57,978 nt of DNA, taken from contig NZ_JACBXA010000011.1 in assembly GCF_013870515.1 (NCBI RefSeq), positions 1-57,978 on the forward strand. Direction: 5' to 3'. Positions 25,745 through 34,557 of the stretch are shown here, piece after piece. The number at the start of each line of letters is the position of its first letter. The stretch's first letter is position 1. The notes under the pieces are model-generated. The model did no database searches. It saw nothing but the letters and a program-made list of their open reading frames with translations, and had not been told where the DNA came from. Origin of the DNA: Streptomyces albidus (ex Kaewkla and Franco 2022) (GTDB lineage: Bacteria > Actinomycetota > Actinomycetes > Streptomycetales > Streptomycetaceae). A program made the translations under genes and the position numbers.

Positions 25745-26632
25745 TCACTTCAGGCCGGTGCCGGCGATGCCTTCGACGATCCGGCGCTGGAAGAAGAGGA
25801 AGACGGTGAGAAGCGGGAGGGCGCCCAGCACCGCCGACGCCATCAGCTGTGCCTGAGGCAGTCCGAAGGCGTCCTGCACGGAGTTGAGGCCGACGGGCAG
25901 CGTCATCATCTGCGGGTCCGTGACGGCCAGCAGCGGCCAGAGGAAGTTGTTCCAGGACCACACGAAGACGAAGATCGTCACGGCGGAGATGGCGGGCCGG
26001 GACAGCGGCATCACGATCTGCCAGTAGATCCGCAGCCAGCTCGCGCCGTCCGCCCTCGCCGCGTCAGTCAGCTCGACGGGGATGCCGTCGAAGAACTGCT
26101 TGAAGACGAAGACCGAGACGACGTTGGGCACCTGCGGCAGGATCACGGCCCAGTACGTGTTGAGCATCCCGGTGGCCTGCAGCGTCAGGAACTGCGGGAT
26201 CATCAGCAGCTGCGGGGGGATCATGACCCCGGCCAGGATGACCAGGAACACCGGCCGCCGGAAGCTGAACTTCAGCCGGGACAGCGCGAAGGCCGCCAGG
26301 GACGTCGTGCACACCGCGAGCAGCGTCGTCAGCGACGAGGTGATGAGGCTGTTCACGTACCAGTACTGGATCCGGCCGGCCGAGAGGATCTCCTGGTACG
26401 AGGAGAGCGTCGGGTTGTCCGAGACCCACGAGGTCGGGTTCGTGGCGATGTCGTTGGGCGGCCGCAGGGACGTGGCCGTGGCCCACGCGATCGGGACCAG
26501 CCACAACAGGGCCAGAGCGATGAGCACGCCGAGCACGACCCTGTTGAACAGCCGGTCGGAATCGGTGTGGCGGCGGGGCGGGGAGGTCGCGGCCTCCGTG
26601 GTGCGTGGTGCCGCCGGGGTGAGGGTGGCCAT
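25745..26632 (-). CDS. Carbohydrate ABC transporter permease (MalG type)
   Basis: This is a 295-residue inner permease with six predicted helices. The cytoplasmic EAA-like loop is ELTDAARADGASWLRIYWQIVMPLS. The N-terminal extension (about 30 residues) is polar. The ATG is preceded by a GAAGGAGG site that overlaps the end of the MalF-like gene, five bases apart. It pairs with the next permease to import a sugar captured by the lipoprotein. No ATPase is encoded here, so a shared MsiK-type ATPase is expected, as is usual in Streptomyces. Confidence 0.93.
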   Translation of the reverse strand: MATLTPAAPRTTEAATSPPRRHTDSDRLFNRVVLGVLIALALLWLVPIAWATATSLRPPNDIATNPTSWVSDNPTLSSYQEILSAGRIQYWYVNSLITSSLTTLLAVCTTSLAAFALSRLKFSFRRPVFLVILAGVMIPPQLLMIPQFLTLQATGMLNTYWAVILPQVPNVVSVFVFKQFFDGIPVELTDAARADGASWLRIYWQIVMPLSRPAISAVTIFVFVWSWNNFLWPLLAVTDPQMMTLPVGLNSVQDAFGLPQAQLMASAVLGALPLLTVFLFFQRRIVEGIAGTGLK

Positions 26633-26637
26633 CGTGC

Positions 26638-27540
26638 TCAGCCCTCCTTCTCGGTGCGCCGGATCAGGGCGAACCAGACGAGCGAGATCAGCAGGATGAT
26701 GACGAAGAGAAGCAGCGCGACGGTCGAGGCGTAGCCGGCACGGCCGTCCGTGAAGCCGGTCTGGAAGATGTACAGCAGTGATGGCCGGGTGGCGTCGTCG
26801 GGGCCGCCGTTCGTCATCATGTAGATCTGGTCGAAGACCTTGAGCGACGCGACGAGTTGGAGCACCGCCACCAGTGTGGTCGCACGCCCCAGCATCGGGA
26901 TGACGACCAGCCGGAGCCGCTGCCAGGGTCCTGCTCCGTCGATCGCGGCGGCCTCGTGCACGTCGCGCGGGATCTCCTGCAGCGCGGCCAGGTAGATGAC
27001 GAAGTTGAAGCCGACCGTCCACCAGACCGTCGCGGCGGCGATCGAGATCATCGCCCAGTTCGGGCTGCCCAGCCAGGAGGGCGCGGCGTCCACGCCGAAC
27101 CACGTGACCACGCCCTGTGCCAGTCCGATCTGGTCCGCGTAGATCCACATGAAGAGGAGCGAGATCACCGAGGACGGCAGCATGAACGGGGCGAAGAAGG
27201 CCAGCCGGAAGAACCACTTGCCGCGCGAGAAGCGGTCCGTCATGAGGGCCAGCGTCAGCGACAGCAGGATCAGCGGCACCGTCGTCAGCACGGTGAACCA
27301 GAGGGTGTGGCCGAGGCTGGACCAGAACTCCGGAGAGCCGAGCGCCTCCGCGTAGTTCGCCGTGCCGACCCATTCGCCCGGACCACTCTTGACGAGGCTG
27401 TCGTTGAAGAAGCCAGCGACCGCCGTGTAGAGGAGCGGGCCCAGCAGGAAGAGCACGTAGAAGATGCCGAAGGGGAGCAGCATCCCGGACGCCGTCCAGC
27501 GTTGGCCCCCGGTCGTACGCACGCCGGTCGCGGTGCTCAT
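26638..27540 (-). CDS. Carbohydrate ABC transporter permease (MalF type)
   Basis: This is a 300-residue permease with six helices. The EAA loop reads DVHEAAAIDGAGPWQRLRLVVIPML. The N-terminal segment GMLLPFGIFYVLFLLGPLLYTA is the first helix. It overlaps the solute-binding gene by ATGA and lies five bases from the MalG-type gene. It forms the membrane channel of the arabinofuranoside importer. Confidence 0.93.
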   Translation of the reverse strand: MSTATGVRTTGGQRWTASGMLLPFGIFYVLFLLGPLLYTAVAGFFNDSLVKSGPGEWVGTANYAEALGSPEFWSSLGHTLWFTVLTTVPLILLSLTLALMTDRFSRGKWFFRLAFFAPFMLPSSVISLLFMWIYADQIGLAQGVVTWFGVDAAPSWLGSPNWAMISIAAATVWWTVGFNFVIYLAALQEIPRDVHEAAAIDGAGPWQRLRLVVIPMLGRATTLVAVLQLVASLKVFDQIYMMTNGGPDDATRPSLLYIFQTGFTDGRAGYASTVALLLFVIILLISLVWFALIRRTEKEG

Positions 27541-28862
27541 ATGGGTGCCTCCATCCCTGCCAGGTCCTTCAGCGCCGCGTGCATGCGTGCCGCGCCCGCG
27601 CCGGGGCGGGTGTGGCCACCCACGACGGAGGAGACGACGTCGCTGAAACGCCGGTAGAGGTTGCTGTCCGCGCCGGAGTACCAGGCGGCCGGGTCGTACG
27701 CCGCGCCGTCCGCCGCTTCCGCGTAGTGCGCCTGCGGTTCCAGATGGTGATAGGCGCTCGAGCGTGCGGTGGCCTGCCAGGCGGGGATGTGGCCGCCCTT
27801 GGCCCAGTCGAGGCTGGCGTCGAGCATGGAGCGTGCGAACTCCAGTGCTTTGTCGGCCCGTTGGGCTTTCTCGGACGGTGCCTTCGGAAGGATGAAGGCG
27901 TGCGAGTCCGCGGCGCACGCGTACGGCGCGTCGCGGAAGATCCGGGGGAAGGTCCGCATGTCGAACTTGTCCTTCACCGCTCCCTGCACGGCGAGCAACT
28001 GCCATTCGCCGTCCATCAGGAAGCCGGCCTTGCCGGCAGTCAGCAGTGTGATCGCGCCGCCGTCGCCGTCGGCGCCGGGCGGGATGAGCTTCTGGTCCGC
28101 CATGCGCCGGATGTAGGCGAGCGCCTCCTCCGCCGCGGCGCGGTCCATGACCACCTTCCGGCCGCCGTCGGTGACGAGGTCCGCGCCGAGTTGCCGGTAG
28201 AGGGACCAGAAGAAGCGCCAGCACGTCGCGGGGTCCTTGACGGTGGCGATGGAGGCCCCCCACAGGCCGGTGACCTCCTTCACGGCCCGCATCGCGTCCA
28301 GGAACTTGTCGGGCCCGTCGACGTCCGTCAACTGGCCCTTGTCGTCCAGCAGTCCGGCCTTCTTCGCGATGTCGGTGCGGTAGTAGAGCACGAAGGGGTG
28401 GGTGTCCAGGGGGAGCGCGTAGAGCTTGCCCGCGTGGTGGGCCGACCGGAAGGCGCTCTTGGCGAACCGGCCGGCGGTCAGGCCGTGCTGGTCCAGCTCG
28501 GAGGGGGATATCTCCCGCAGCAGCCCGGACGCCGCCAGCGTGGGAAGCCGCGACACGTGGGTGATCGCCACCTGCGGCGGGCGTTGGCCGAGCGTCGCGA
28601 GGGTGAGCTTCGTGTAATACGGGGAGCCCCACACCAGCGTGGTCGACTTCAGGTCGGTGCCCGGGTTCCGCTTCCGGTACCCGCTTTGCATCCCGACCAG
28701 CTGTGCGCCGTCGCCGCCGGTGAAGGGATGCCAGAAATTGAGAAGTGAGGACGGGCCCGCAGACCCGGTGAATGCCTGTCCGACTGCGGTGCTGCAGCCG
28801 CTCAGAGCCCCGGCGGCGGCCAGTGATCCGGCGGCGCCGAGAAACCTCCTCCTGCCTTGCAT
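27537..28862 (-). CDS. Extracellular sugar-binding lipoprotein of ABC importer
   Basis: This is a 441-residue binding protein. A Tat-like lipoprotein signal is present (RRRFLGAAGSLAAAGALSGC), with the lipobox Cys at about residue 21. Family 1 binding-protein features follow, such as LLNFWHPFTGGDG and KLYALPLDTHPFVLYYRTD. It starts at the ATG inside GCATGCAAGG; a GTG nine bases upstream is also open. It is the first gene of the leftward importer/arabinofuranosidase operon and probably binds arabino-oligosaccharides. A perfect palindromic operator lies 15 bp upstream of the start. Confidence 0.92.
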   Translation of the reverse strand: MQGRRRFLGAAGSLAAAGALSGCSTAVGQAFTGSAGPSSLLNFWHPFTGGDGAQLVGMQSGYRKRNPGTDLKSTTLVWGSPYYTKLTLATLGQRPPQVAITHVSRLPTLAASGLLREISPSELDQHGLTAGRFAKSAFRSAHHAGKLYALPLDTHPFVLYYRTDIAKKAGLLDDKGQLTDVDGPDKFLDAMRAVKEVTGLWGASIATVKDPATCWRFFWSLYRQLGADLVTDGGRKVVMDRAAAEEALAYIRRMADQKLIPPGADGDGGAITLLTAGKAGFLMDGEWQLLAVQGAVKDKFDMRTFPRIFRDAPYACAADSHAFILPKAPSEKAQRADKALEFARSMLDASLDWAKGGHIPAWQATARSSAYHHLEPQAHYAEAADGAAYDPAAWYSGADSNLYRRFSDVVSSVVGGHTRPGAGAARMHAALKDLAGMEAPI

Positions 28863-28876
28863 GCGTACCACGCCCG

Positions 28877-28888
28877 TCCAACGTTGGA
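28877..28888. promoter_or_regulatory. LacI-family operator O1
   Basis: TCCAACGTTGGA is a perfect 12-bp palindrome containing the central CG typical of LacI-family sites. It lies in the 5' leader of the sugar-importer operon, just before the binding-protein start, and matches the operator at 28942-28954 in its core CAACGTTG. Confidence 0.85.
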
Positions 28889-28941
28889 ATCCACAGGAGC
28901 GACTGGAAGAAAGCTGCCCGGCCGAGCCCGCCCAACCGGTG

Positions 28942-28977
28942 TTCCAACGTTGTACTCAGGGCGTAATCTGGCGTCAA
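28942..28977 (-). promoter_or_regulatory. Promoter of sugar-importer operon overlapped by LacI operator O2
   Basis: On the minus strand, -35 TTGACG (28972-28977) and -10 TACAAC (28949-28954) are separated by 17 bp. The second operator core CAACGTTG (28945-28952) overlaps the -10 element. The two operator centres are 66 bp apart. A repressor bound here would block polymerase, and the O1-O2 pair could allow looping. Confidence 0.8.
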
Positions 28978-29091
28978 CACATCGGACGGATCTTTCTGTC
29001 CGCGGTACGGCGCGGGGTGGAGCAGTTCGAGCCGTACGGACCGGGAACGAAGGGCGACGCAGGACAGCGGTGCGGCCCGAGGGGAGCGGGG

Positions 29092-30099
29092 ATGACGGGG
29101 ACGAGACTCAAGGACGTCGCCGAGCGCGCGGGCGTCTCCATCAAGACGGTCTCCAACGTCGTACGGGGCAACGTCCGGGTCGCCGATGCCACCCGGCAGC
29201 GCGTCCTCAGCGCCATCGCCGAGCTTGACTACCGGCCCAACGCCTCGGCCCGCCACTTGCGTACCGGCCGGAGCGGAGTCATCGCCCTTGCCGTCCCCGA
29301 ACTCGTCCAGCCCTACTTCGCCGAGCTGGCCACCGCAGTGATCAACGCGGCCCGCAAGTACGACGTGTCCGTTCTCATCGAGGACACCGGCGGCGACCCC
29401 GCAGCGGAACTGCGCGTCGCCTGCGGGCTCTCGGACCCCCTGATCGACGGCGTGCTGCTCTCCCCGCAGCGTCTCGACCAGGCCACTCTCGCCCGCCGGG
29501 AGCGCCGCGTCCCCCTGGTCCTGCTCGGCGAGCGTGACTACGAAGTGGCCGCCGATCACGTGCTGATAGACAACGTCCTGGCCGCCCAGGAGGCCACGGC
29601 TCATCTGATCGCGGGCGGGCGCCGCCGCATCGCCGCCGTCGGCTTCCAGGCCGACCCGCTCTACAGCACCTCCCAACAGCGGGCCCGCGGGTACATCAAG
29701 GCGCTGGAGTCTGCCGGCCTGCCCCACGAACCCGAACTGACCCCGCTCGTACCCGCCTTCACCCGCACCGACGGGATGCGGGCCATGCGCAGTCTGCTGG
29801 CGCTGCGGGAGCCGCCCGACGCGGTCTTCTGCTTCTCCGACCTGCTCGCCTCCGGAGTCGTCCGCGCCGCGCACGACGCGGGCCGCACGGTCCCGGGCGA
29901 CGTCGCCGTGATCGGTTTCGACGACGTCGAGGAGACGCGATTCAGCGTCCCCTCCCTCAGCAGCGTCGCCCCCGACAAGGCGCAGCTCGCCCGGCTCGCG
30001 GTGGAGGCCCTGCTCGCCCGCATCGAGGGTGACCCCGAGGCGCCGCATACGACGTTGCACGCGGACCACCGCCTGGTCGCCAGGGAGAGCACCGGCTGA
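29092..30099 (+). CDS. LacI-family transcriptional regulator
   Basis: The 335-residue protein has an N-terminal LacI helix-turn-helix (LKDVAERAGVSIKTVSNVVRG) with the hinge helix following RPNASARHLRTG. A periplasmic-binding-like ligand domain ends with VAVIGFDDVEETRFSVPSLSS. The ATG follows GGGGAGCGGGG. It is divergent from the sugar importer/GH51 operon. The pair of CAACGTTG palindromes in the intergenic region are its likely operators, with an arabinose-type sugar as inducer by inference. Confidence 0.93.
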   Translation: MTGTRLKDVAERAGVSIKTVSNVVRGNVRVADATRQRVLSAIAELDYRPNASARHLRTGRSGVIALAVPELVQPYFAELATAVINAARKYDVSVLIEDTGGDPAAELRVACGLSDPLIDGVLLSPQRLDQATLARRERRVPLVLLGERDYEVAADHVLIDNVLAAQEATAHLIAGGRRRIAAVGFQADPLYSTSQQRARGYIKALESAGLPHEPELTPLVPAFTRTDGMRAMRSLLALREPPDAVFCFSDLLASGVVRAAHDAGRTVPGDVAVIGFDDVEETRFSVPSLSSVAPDKAQLARLAVEALLARIEGDPEAPHTTLHADHRLVARESTG

Positions 30100-30264
30100 C
30101 GTACCCGGCGTGCAGCGAGACGGAGCGGCTCCCGCGCTTCAGAGGCGCCGGGCCTCAACGGCGCGACTTGTGCTGTTCGGTCTGTGCGGGCCCGTGTGCC
30201 CCACGCACTCAGCACTTCGGACGGTCCACCACATCCCAAGAGGACCGGGACACCCTCTAATCTC

Positions 30265-31086
30265 ATGACCATGCCGCCCGCGAAACGCAGCAGCCCACCG
30301 TCCAAGCGCAGCTACGACCCTGCGAGGGTCCGGCAGGCACTCATCGGCCAGGTCGAAGCCGTCACGGCTTCCGCCCACGAACTCACCGCCGAACAGCGCG
30401 CCCTGCCCTCCGGGCTGCCCGGCTGGGACGTACATCACCTCCTCGTCCACATCGCCCTCCAGATCGACGCCGTGCCGCGCTGTCTCGCCGGCCCCGAGTC
30501 CAAGGCCAGGACGCCCGAACTCGACCTGCCGCGCTGGGTGCTCTCCACGCCGAAGGCCGCCGACGACCTGGACAGGGAGACCCGAGCGGAGGCGGAGCGC
30601 ACTGCGGACGGCGCCGCCCGCATCGATGAGGCCGTCGCGCAGCTCGAACCGGTGCTGGAGTCGGCCGTACGAGGCGATCTGATCGTCCCGCACGGCTTCG
30701 GCGCGATGCGGATGCTCGACTTCACCGTGACCAGGCTCGTCGAACTGGTCGTGCACAGTGACGACTTGGCCCGCGCCACCGGCGTAACCGCCAACCTCGA
30801 CCGTCTGGCTCTCGCCGCGACTGTGCGATTGCTCACGGACACCCTGGCCGTGAAGGCGCCCGGAGCGTCGGTCGAGGTGCGCGTGCCGCCTTTCGCCGTC
30901 GTGCAGTGCGTGGAGGGCCCGCGGCACACGCGAGGCACCCCGCCGAACGTCGTCGAGACGGATCCGCTCACCTGGGTCCGGCTTGCCGCCGGCAGGCTCG
31001 CCTGGACCGATGCCCGTGAGGCCGGCGCCGTCTCCGCGAGCGGTGAACGAGCCGATCTGGACGCCCAGTTGCCCCTTCTCGGCTGA
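30265..31086 (+). CDS. Mycothiol-dependent maleylpyruvate isomerase-like / sterol carrier family protein
   Basis: The 273-residue protein has an N-terminal MDMPI/DinB-like helical bundle. The divalent-metal and thiol region is recognisable in LPGWDVHHLLVHIALQ, and there is a second His in FTVTRLVELVVHSDDLARA. The C-terminal domain resembles the bacterial sterol-carrier orthologue (VEVRVPPFAVVQCVEGPRH, then WVRLAAGRLAWTDAR). The substrate is unknown. Family members are mycothiol-dependent transferases or isomerases in actinobacteria. An alternative ATG lies six bases downstream. It precedes purF by 121 bp and may be transcribed separately. Confidence 0.85.
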   Translation: MTMPPAKRSSPPSKRSYDPARVRQALIGQVEAVTASAHELTAEQRALPSGLPGWDVHHLLVHIALQIDAVPRCLAGPESKARTPELDLPRWVLSTPKAADDLDRETRAEAERTADGAARIDEAVAQLEPVLESAVRGDLIVPHGFGAMRMLDFTVTRLVELVVHSDDLARATGVTANLDRLALAATVRLLTDTLAVKAPGASVEVRVPPFAVVQCVEGPRHTRGTPPNVVETDPLTWVRLAAGRLAWTDAREAGAVSASGERADLDAQLPLLG

Positions 31087-31207
31087 CTCCGCCGCCCCTC
31101 AGCCGGGCCCCGAAAGGCTCGTAACCACAGGTAGCGGAGGTGTCACCCGATTCGCTGAGCATGTCCCCGATTCGGAGCAACGCGGCACCTGTCCTAGACT
31201 CGACGAC

Positions 31208-32785
31208 GTGCCACGTGGTGACGGACGACTCAGCCACGACCTGCTCCCCGCTGAGAAGGGCCCCCAGGACGCTTGCGGCGTCTTCGGAGTCTGGGCCCCT
31301 GGGGAAGAGGTCGCGAAGCTCGCATATTTCGGTCTGTACGCGCTGCAGCACCGCGGTCAGGAGTCCGCGGGCATAGCTGTGAGCAACGGTTCCCAGATTC
31401 TGGTCTTCAAGGACATGGGCCTGGTCTCCCAGGTCTTCGACGAGACCTCCCTCGGCTCTCTCCGCGGCCATATCGCCGTCGGTCACGCCCGTTACTCGAC
31501 GACGGGCGCGTCCGTGTGGGAGAACGCCCAGCCGACCTTCCGTGCCACCGGGCACGGTTCGATCGCGCTCGGGCACAACGGCAACCTGGTCAACACCGTG
31601 GAGCTCGCGGAGATGGTCGCCGAGCAGTCGACGGAGAGGCCCGGCGGCCGTGCGACCCGCGTCGCGGCCACCAACGACACCGACCTGGTCACCGCCCTGC
31701 TGGCGGGCCAGACCGGTGAGGACGGCACTCCGCTGACCGTCGAGCAGGCCGCCCCCCTCGTGCTGCCGCGTGTGAAGGGCGCCTTCTCGTTCGTCTTCAT
31801 GGACGAGCACACGCTCTACGCCGCCCGTGACGCCCAGGGCGTGCGTCCGCTCGTGCTGGGCCGCCTCGAGCGCGGCTGGGTCGTGGCCAGCGAGACCTCT
31901 GCCCTGGACATCGTCGGCGCGAGCTTCATCCGCGAGATCGAACCGGGTGAGATGGTCGCCATCGACGAGGACGGGCTCCGCTCGAGCCGTTTCGCGGAAG
32001 CAAAGCCCAAGGGCTGTGTCTTCGAGTACGTCTATCTCGCCCGCCCCGACACCGACATCGCCGGGCGCAACGTCTATCTCTCCCGCGTCGAGATGGGCCG
32101 CAAGCTCGCCGCCGAGGCTCCGGCCGAGGCCGACCTGGTCATAGCCACTCCCGAGTCCGGCACCCCCGCGGCGATCGGATACGCGGAGGCCAGCGGCATC
32201 CCCTACGGCAGCGGCCTGGTGAAGAACAGCTACGTCGGCCGCACGTTCATCCAGCCGAGCCAGACCATCCGTCAGCTCGGCATCAGGCTCAAGCTGAATC
32301 CGCTGAAGGAAGTCATCAGCGGCAAGCGCCTCGTCGTCGTCGACGACTCGATCGTCCGGGGCAACACGCAACGCGCGCTGGTGCGGATGCTGCGCGAGGC
32401 CGGCGCGGCGGAGATCCACGTGAGGATCTCGTCCCCGCCCATCAAGTGGCCCTGTTACTTCGGCATCGACTTCGCCAACCGCGCCGAGCTGATCGCGAAC
32501 GGCCTCACCGTCGAGGAGATCGGCAAGTCCCTCGGTGCGGACTCCCTGGCCTACATCTCCATCGACGGCATGACCGAGGCGACCACCATCGCCAAGCCGC
32601 AGCTGTGCCGAGCCTGCTTCGACGGCGAGTACCCGATGCCGCTGCCCGACCCGGAGCTGCTGGGCAAGCACCTCCGGGAGCCGGACGGCCGGCCGGAGGC
32701 GGAGCAGCCCGCCGTGCCGGACGTCGACGGCGTCGGGAGGCTCACCGCGGGCATCGGCGGATCCGACGCCCTGCGCCGCCCGTAG
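31208..32785 (+). CDS. purF: Amidophosphoribosyltransferase
   Basis: This 525-residue enzyme makes phosphoribosylamine from PRPP and glutamine, the committed step of purine synthesis. An N-terminal propeptide ends GPQDA, with the Ntn-type nucleophile Cys23 (CGVFGVW). The class II glutaminase includes QHRGQESAGIA and GHNGNLVN. The PRPP-binding loop VVVDDSIVRGNT is in the C-terminal half. The GTG start is preceded by a -10-like TAGACT only about 10 bp upstream, which suggests a near-leaderless transcript. purM follows after 68 bp. Confidence 0.97.
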   Translation: MPRGDGRLSHDLLPAEKGPQDACGVFGVWAPGEEVAKLAYFGLYALQHRGQESAGIAVSNGSQILVFKDMGLVSQVFDETSLGSLRGHIAVGHARYSTTGASVWENAQPTFRATGHGSIALGHNGNLVNTVELAEMVAEQSTERPGGRATRVAATNDTDLVTALLAGQTGEDGTPLTVEQAAPLVLPRVKGAFSFVFMDEHTLYAARDAQGVRPLVLGRLERGWVVASETSALDIVGASFIREIEPGEMVAIDEDGLRSSRFAEAKPKGCVFEYVYLARPDTDIAGRNVYLSRVEMGRKLAAEAPAEADLVIATPESGTPAAIGYAEASGIPYGSGLVKNSYVGRTFIQPSQTIRQLGIRLKLNPLKEVISGKRLVVVDDSIVRGNTQRALVRMLREAGAAEIHVRISSPPIKWPCYFGIDFANRAELIANGLTVEEIGKSLGADSLAYISIDGMTEATTIAKPQLCRACFDGEYPMPLPDPELLGKHLREPDGRPEAEQPAVPDVDGVGRLTAGIGGSDALRRP

Positions 32786-32853
32786 CCCGGACGGGGCTGC
32801 ACGTTCGCTCACGCACGCCCATGACCACCGACGATCCGAGAGAGCTGACCGTC

Positions 32854-33924
32854 ATGCCTGCTGAATCTTCCGGCGCGAGTTACGCGGCGGCCGGCGTGGA
32901 CATCGAGGCGGGCGACCGCGCCGTCCAGCTGATGAAGGAGTGGGTGAAGAAGGCCCAGCGCCCCGAGTCCGTGGGTGCGCTCGGCGGCTTCGCCGGCCTC
33001 TTCGACGCCTCCGCTCTCAAGCGCTACGAGCGTCCGCTGCTGGCGTCGGCGACCGACGGCGTGGGCACGAAGGTGGCGATCGCGCAGCGCATGGACCAGC
33101 ACGACAGCATCGGCCACGACCTCGTGGCGATGGTGGTCGACGACCTGGTCGTCTGCGGCGCGGAACCGCTCTTCATGACCGACTACATCTGCGTCGGCAG
33201 GGTTGTCCCCGAACGGGTGGCCCAGATCGTCAAGGGCATCGCCGAGGGCTGCGTGCTCGCGGGATGCGCGCTGGTCGGCGGAGAGACGGCGGAGCACCCG
33301 GGGCTGCTCGGGCCCGACGAGTACGACGTCGCCGGTGCCGGGACGGGCGTGGTCGAGGCCGACGCCGTGCTCGGTGCCGATCGCATCCGTACGGGGGACG
33401 CCGTGATCGCCATGGCCTCCTCCGGGCTTCACTCGAACGGGTACTCGCTGGTCCGGCATGTGCTCTTCGAGCGTGCGGGCTGGGCGCTGGAACGGCACGT
33501 ACCGGAGTTCGGCCGCACCCTCGGCGAGGAGCTGCTGGAGCCCACGAAGATCTACTCCCTGGACTGCCTGGCCCTGGCCCGTACGAGCGAGGTGCACGCC
33601 TTCGCGCACATCACCGGCGGGGGGCTCGCCAGCAACCTGGCCCGCGTCCTGCCCGAGGAGCTCCACGCGAGGGTGGACCGCGGCACCTGGACGCCCGGTC
33701 CGGTCTTCGACCTGGTCGGCAAGGCGGGTGAGGTGGCACGCGGTGAGCTGGAGAGCACGCTCAACATGGGCGTCGGCATGATCGCGGTCGTCCCGCAGGA
33801 GTCGGTCGCCGCGTCCCTGTCGACGCTGGAGGAGCGTGGAGTCAGCGCCTGGGTGGCGGGGGAGATCACGGAGCGAGCAGGCGGCACCGAGGCGGTGACC
33901 CTCACCGGGGAACATCCGCGCTGA
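32854..33924 (+). CDS. purM: Phosphoribosylformylglycinamidine cyclo-ligase (AIR synthase)
   Basis: This 356-residue PurM closes the imidazole ring of AIR with ATP. Motifs are YAAAGVDIEAGDRAVQLMK, LLASATDGVGTKVAIA, VGGETAEHPG and the late HITGGGLASNLARVLP. The ATG at 32854 has a purine-rich site (GAGAG) and gives the usual actinobacterial N-terminus MPAESSGASYAAAG. ATG at 32821 is in frame but has no ribosome site. It is in the same direction as purF, so it is probably one operon. A hairpin follows. Confidence 0.96.
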   Translation: MPAESSGASYAAAGVDIEAGDRAVQLMKEWVKKAQRPESVGALGGFAGLFDASALKRYERPLLASATDGVGTKVAIAQRMDQHDSIGHDLVAMVVDDLVVCGAEPLFMTDYICVGRVVPERVAQIVKGIAEGCVLAGCALVGGETAEHPGLLGPDEYDVAGAGTGVVEADAVLGADRIRTGDAVIAMASSGLHSNGYSLVRHVLFERAGWALERHVPEFGRTLGEELLEPTKIYSLDCLALARTSEVHAFAHITGGGLASNLARVLPEELHARVDRGTWTPGPVFDLVGKAGEVARGELESTLNMGVGMIAVVPQESVAASLSTLEERGVSAWVAGEITERAGGTEAVTLTGEHPR

Positions 33925-33998
33925 TCGCCTCGGCCGTGCGGGCACGGGCACGCACGCCGTGCGGCACGACTCGCGCCCACACCCCCCGGAACAGCACA

Positions 33999-34037
33999 AG
34001 AACCCGGCCCGGCTTACGCCGGACCGGGCAGGGTTCT
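33999..34037. terminator. Bidirectional terminator between purM and DUF3073 gene
   Basis: The hairpin AGAACCCGGCCCGGC / GCCGGACCGGGCAGGGTTCT has a TTAC loop, sits between two convergent genes, and would serve both. Confidence 0.85.
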
Positions 34038-34044
34038 GTGGACT

Positions 34045-34296
34045 TCAGCCCCGGCGCCGTTGCGCCGAGGAATCGGAGGACTCGTCGTCCTCCTCGTCGT
34101 TGTAAACGTCCCCGTACTGTGCGTACGGGTCGTCCTCTTGCTCATCGTCCTCGAAGCGGTCGCCATTGTTCGGCGGCTCGTTCGACGTCGATGCGCCCAG
34201 CTCCTCAGCCAGGCGCGACAGATCTGTCCCGCCGCTGTTGTACTTCAGCTGGCGGGCGACCTTCGTCTGCTTGGCCTTGGCCCGGCCGCGCCCCAT
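34045..34296 (-). CDS. DUF3073 domain-containing protein
   Basis: This 83-residue actinobacterial protein of unknown function opens MGRGRAKAKQTKVARQLKYNSGG, the conserved basic N-terminus of the family (shown here in part). It ends in a strongly acidic, disordered tail (YNDEEDDESSDSS). The basic head and acidic tail suggest nucleic-acid or ribosome contact, but this is not established. It lies at its conserved place between purM and the valine dehydrogenase gene and converges with purM. Confidence 0.92.
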   Translation of the reverse strand: MGRGRAKAKQTKVARQLKYNSGGTDLSRLAEELGASTSNEPPNNGDRFEDDEQEDDPYAQYGDVYNDEEDDESSDSSAQRRRG

Positions 34297-34557
34297 GGCT
34301 CGACCCCCTCAACGACGGGGCTCGACGGCCCCAGAGTCTTGACACGCGTTCACAATTCAGAGCGGACCCTCGAAGGAGAGACCGGCCCGTAGGGCTTCCA
34401 CGGTACCTGCTTCCGCCGCCCTACGGTACGTCGCCCGCACGACACGAGCGCTCACCGACGTCTCCGCCGGTTCTCTCTTCGCTGGTCAGCTCTGATTTTA
34501 CCGTGCGCCGAGTATCGACCCGCCGAGGGGTGGTGAGAACCCTCTCGCGGGAAGTGT

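Noticed and set aside
24810..25856. Plus-strand frame opposite the arabinofuranosidase gene
   Set aside because: Shadow frame. The GH51 protein on the other strand has both catalytic glutamates.
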